Assembly: GCA_014529385.2 (NCBI GenBank)
Contig: CM043942.1
Span: 21,436,991 to 21,500,990 of the forward strand
Source: Adiantum capillus-veneris
Lineage: Eukaryota; Streptophyta; Polypodiopsida; Polypodiales; Pteridaceae
DNA: 64,000 bases
Reading direction: 5' to 3'
The notes below the pieces were generated by a model that saw only the letters and a list, made by a program, of their open reading frames with translations, ran no database searches and was not told the origin of the DNA. The position numbers and the translations under genes were made by a program. Of the stretch, positions 61,785 through 64,000 are shown piece after piece (positions within the stretch are counted from its first letter, which is position 1; each line of letters begins with the position of its first letter).

Positions 61785-63039
61785 GTATTAGCCGCATATG
61801 TTGTGAGCATAATCCCACTCTTTGTCAGGAGCTTTTTTATTCTTTGGCTTCTTCGTACCACTTGTGCCCACATTTTGCTCCATTGGTTTTAAATTAAAAC
61901 TAAACACAAAAGAACCAGAGGTTCAGTTTTTGAAACATTTTTCTTATTTTCAATATATATTAAAATTAAAAAACCATTCAATATGAAAGTAACCATGATG
62001 CACAATATGAGATTTTCAATGCATGCTAGTCAATCCACAATCGATCACCTATAGTGTGAGCAAACATACACATTGCAATACAGTCTATGCAGGGCATAAT
62101 AACTACAACAATGCTATGAATTTCTCAATGCAGTTATTATTATAATGATTATTTATATGTCCACTTTGATTCGCAAACAATAAGACACATCTAATTTCAA
62201 TTGCTACGAAAAACAAATGAAAGCAATAAAATATATGATTGGTCACTTCATGCACTAATAATCTATTGTAATACATAATGCACTCTCTATATAAACCAAT
62301 GCATGAACTAACGCAAATAAATCTTCAATATAATCACTCAATTGAGGACTACTTGTACCCAATGAAGATTTGTAGTCCCCCCCATGCAACCAATTCAATA
62401 TATAAAATCTATTTTAACCCAATTAAGGATTATAGCTCTTATATTGTGGAGTGATAGTGTAAATCAACTCAAAATCTATGATGGTGAAAAATGCAAGAAT
62501 TCAAGGATCTTTATATGCCCAGTACACTAGTATAGGACATCCGACCCTCCTTGACTATCGACTCGTCATTTACATATACTCATCTTCTAAAACCAACTAC
62601 AACCCTCATTTGGACCAATGGCTTCTTCGCAATGAGCATGACTCTCCAAGGTTTCAATTGTTTTTGTTTCGTACCTTTATGTCGGTAAACGAATTAAAAG
62701 TTTCAAGAAGTGGTTACCGAATATAGAATTACGTTCGGCCCAAAAAAAGGACATGTGACTCTGTAACCTTAGGTCAATTCACAAGGAGATGACTATACCT
62801 GGCACTCGGATACACTCCCCAAGGATTTTCCTAGCTAAAGGACCGTGGCTAGCACACAGTTTGCTATATATAATTACTCCAGCCGAGCTTTTTCATTTTC
62901 TTGACAGGCCCGCTGGGCAATTACTTATACCCGGCGGGCCTATTGGGAAAATGAAAAAGCCCGGTGGGCATCGCAGGGAAAAATAAAAACCCCGAAGGGC
63001 TAACTGGGCCTATGGGTTTTTGCAGTTCGTAATCAAAGT

Positions 63040-64000
63040 CACGTTAACAATTAACGTGATCACGTGATTTTCTTGTGTAAATACTAGAGTATTGATGTAA
63101 TCACACGATCGTGATTACGTGAATGAAATCCTTGAGGCTCAAGCGCATGGAATGCCAAGAGTACACATGTTGAACAATGGCCACTGTGCCATTGACCCTA
63201 TGGTTCTTGAAACCAAGAAGTCGCCCCTTCCAATGTTCGTCGAGGTTTCCATGGTTTCGAACTCGATCAGGCCCGATAGATGTAGGTTGCATGAAGACCA
63301 AGATCCTTTTAAAAACACTTGTGACACGCATTCTCCCATCAGAATCCCTAGTGCTATGCAAGCAAACCATTTTTATCTCATCCTTTGGCTTCCTGGAAGT
63401 GGAGGGGGTCGACATGGTAGCACCAAAAGAAGAAGAGTTATGGTGTTAGAGAGATAGGCATATTGATTCAGCAATGAAGTGAGGAGGAGAAGTGGTTCAA
63501 TGGGGATCAAGGGGAGAATAAGTAGTTGAAAGGGAAAGGGTGGATGAAAGGGGGAGACATGTGGTGCAGCTACCAAAGCATAACCAAAAAGTACCTAAAG
63601 CTTCCAGTAAGGGTTTAGTGGTACTATCAACACAATCAAAACTACCAAAACAAAAAAATTACCAGGCTACCAAACGTCTAAAAACAACATGATAGAAGAT
63701 ACCAAAACAAGAAAGTAGAGCAAAAAAGACCCAAAAGATATCAGTATGAAAAAAAACTATCAAAATAGCATAGACAAAATACAAAAATTCTACATGAAGC
63801 TACCAATCTACCTAAATATGCAACTACCATATAGAAGCAAGAGGACCAAATACTAACAAAACTACTAAGTTAGGATTTATAGATATTCAATAAATACCAA
63901 GAGATCTCATGAATACGACAAAGTACCAAAAAATATCAAAAACTGCCAGACCTACAAGAATCTACCAATACTGAAAAATCTAACTAAAGTACTAGAAATT
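63040..64000. other. No gene; palindrome and TACCAA-rich A-rich stretch
   Basis: CACGTTAA-CAA-TTAACGTG at 63040-63058 is a perfect inverted pair, followed by a CACGTG box. From about 63620 to 64000 the strand is A-rich with TACCAA or TATCAA every 20-50 bases. No coding sequence is supported. Confidence 0.5.

Larger units (their letters stand above)
58735..63030 (-). mobile_element. Degenerate hAT transposon (ends approximate)
   Basis: Minus-strand transposase pieces (61784 to 60080) lie between two ends rich in GCCCG words. The left end has CCTAAAAACCCACTAAAATC and CCCACCGGGCTTTT; the right end, read on the minus strand, has CAAAAACCCATAGGCCC and CCCACCGGGCTTTTTC. GGCCCGCTGGG occurs in both. 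I could not settle the exact terminal inverted repeat or an 8-bp target duplication. Internal features are two sets of tandem repeats (59246-59540, 59652-59980) and AT-rich DNA without genes at 61900-62880. Confidence 0.7.

Noticed and set aside
1-64000. tRNA, rRNA or snRNA genes
   Set aside because: No complete cloverleaf or rRNA text was found by eye; only the weak tRNA-like head at 51.5 kb.

Overview
The window looks like repeat-rich nuclear DNA of a land plant with a large genome. The grounds are plant-type Copia and gypsy-like LTR retroelements, CACTA and hAT DNA transposons, an initiator-tRNA-Met primer site, GT-AG introns, and very long (CT)n, (GA)n and poly-C/G tracts. I cannot name the species. 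A fern or other non-seed vascular plant is a guess from the microsatellite style only. I see one intact gene-like reading frame (53360-54733, minus). Almost everything else with coding sense is a mobile element or its remains.

Layout. 1-6380: an LTR element on the minus strand with broken gag and protease; its 3' part lies outside the window. 6381-15264: no gene, but gag remains at 9169-10354 (minus), microsatellites and a diverged tandem duplication. 15265-26244: a complete 10.97-kb relative of the first element on the minus strand, with 957/956-bp LTRs, TTCCC target duplications, primer site, polypurine tract, gag, protease and two Lys/Trp-Pro-Lys-rich frames, but no reverse transcriptase or integrase that I can find. 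26290-27219: an unrecognised decayed reading frame. 28757-29310: a pair of direct repeats. 29351-30120: a CACTA transposase fragment. 31118-50924: a degenerate Copia element (A), split by a CACTA transposon (33407-48125, TSD CTA), which is itself split by a young Copia element (B, 38471-43607, TSD ACGAC). This is a three-level nest with exact junctions. The CACTA element also holds about 20 copies of a 173-bp tandem repeat. 50925-53359: microsatellites, a tRNA-like SINE candidate and a 164-bp MITE-like element. 53360-54733: a His-rich plant-type gene. 56223-58101: decayed or unrecognised coding stretches. About 58735-63030: a degenerate hAT element with BED finger and DUF659-like regions.

Most notable. 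The untranslated leaders of the two gag-protease elements carry 4 and 7 copies of a 24-bp palindrome centred on ACGCGT. The palindrome differs between the elements by paired changes that keep it self-complementary. A half-site of the element's own version lies in the transcribed part of its LTR. Separately, of 21 in-frame stops that I followed through decayed frames, 16 are TAG, several of them where a Gln codon is expected. This is consistent with CAG-to-TAG decay at methylated CHG sites.
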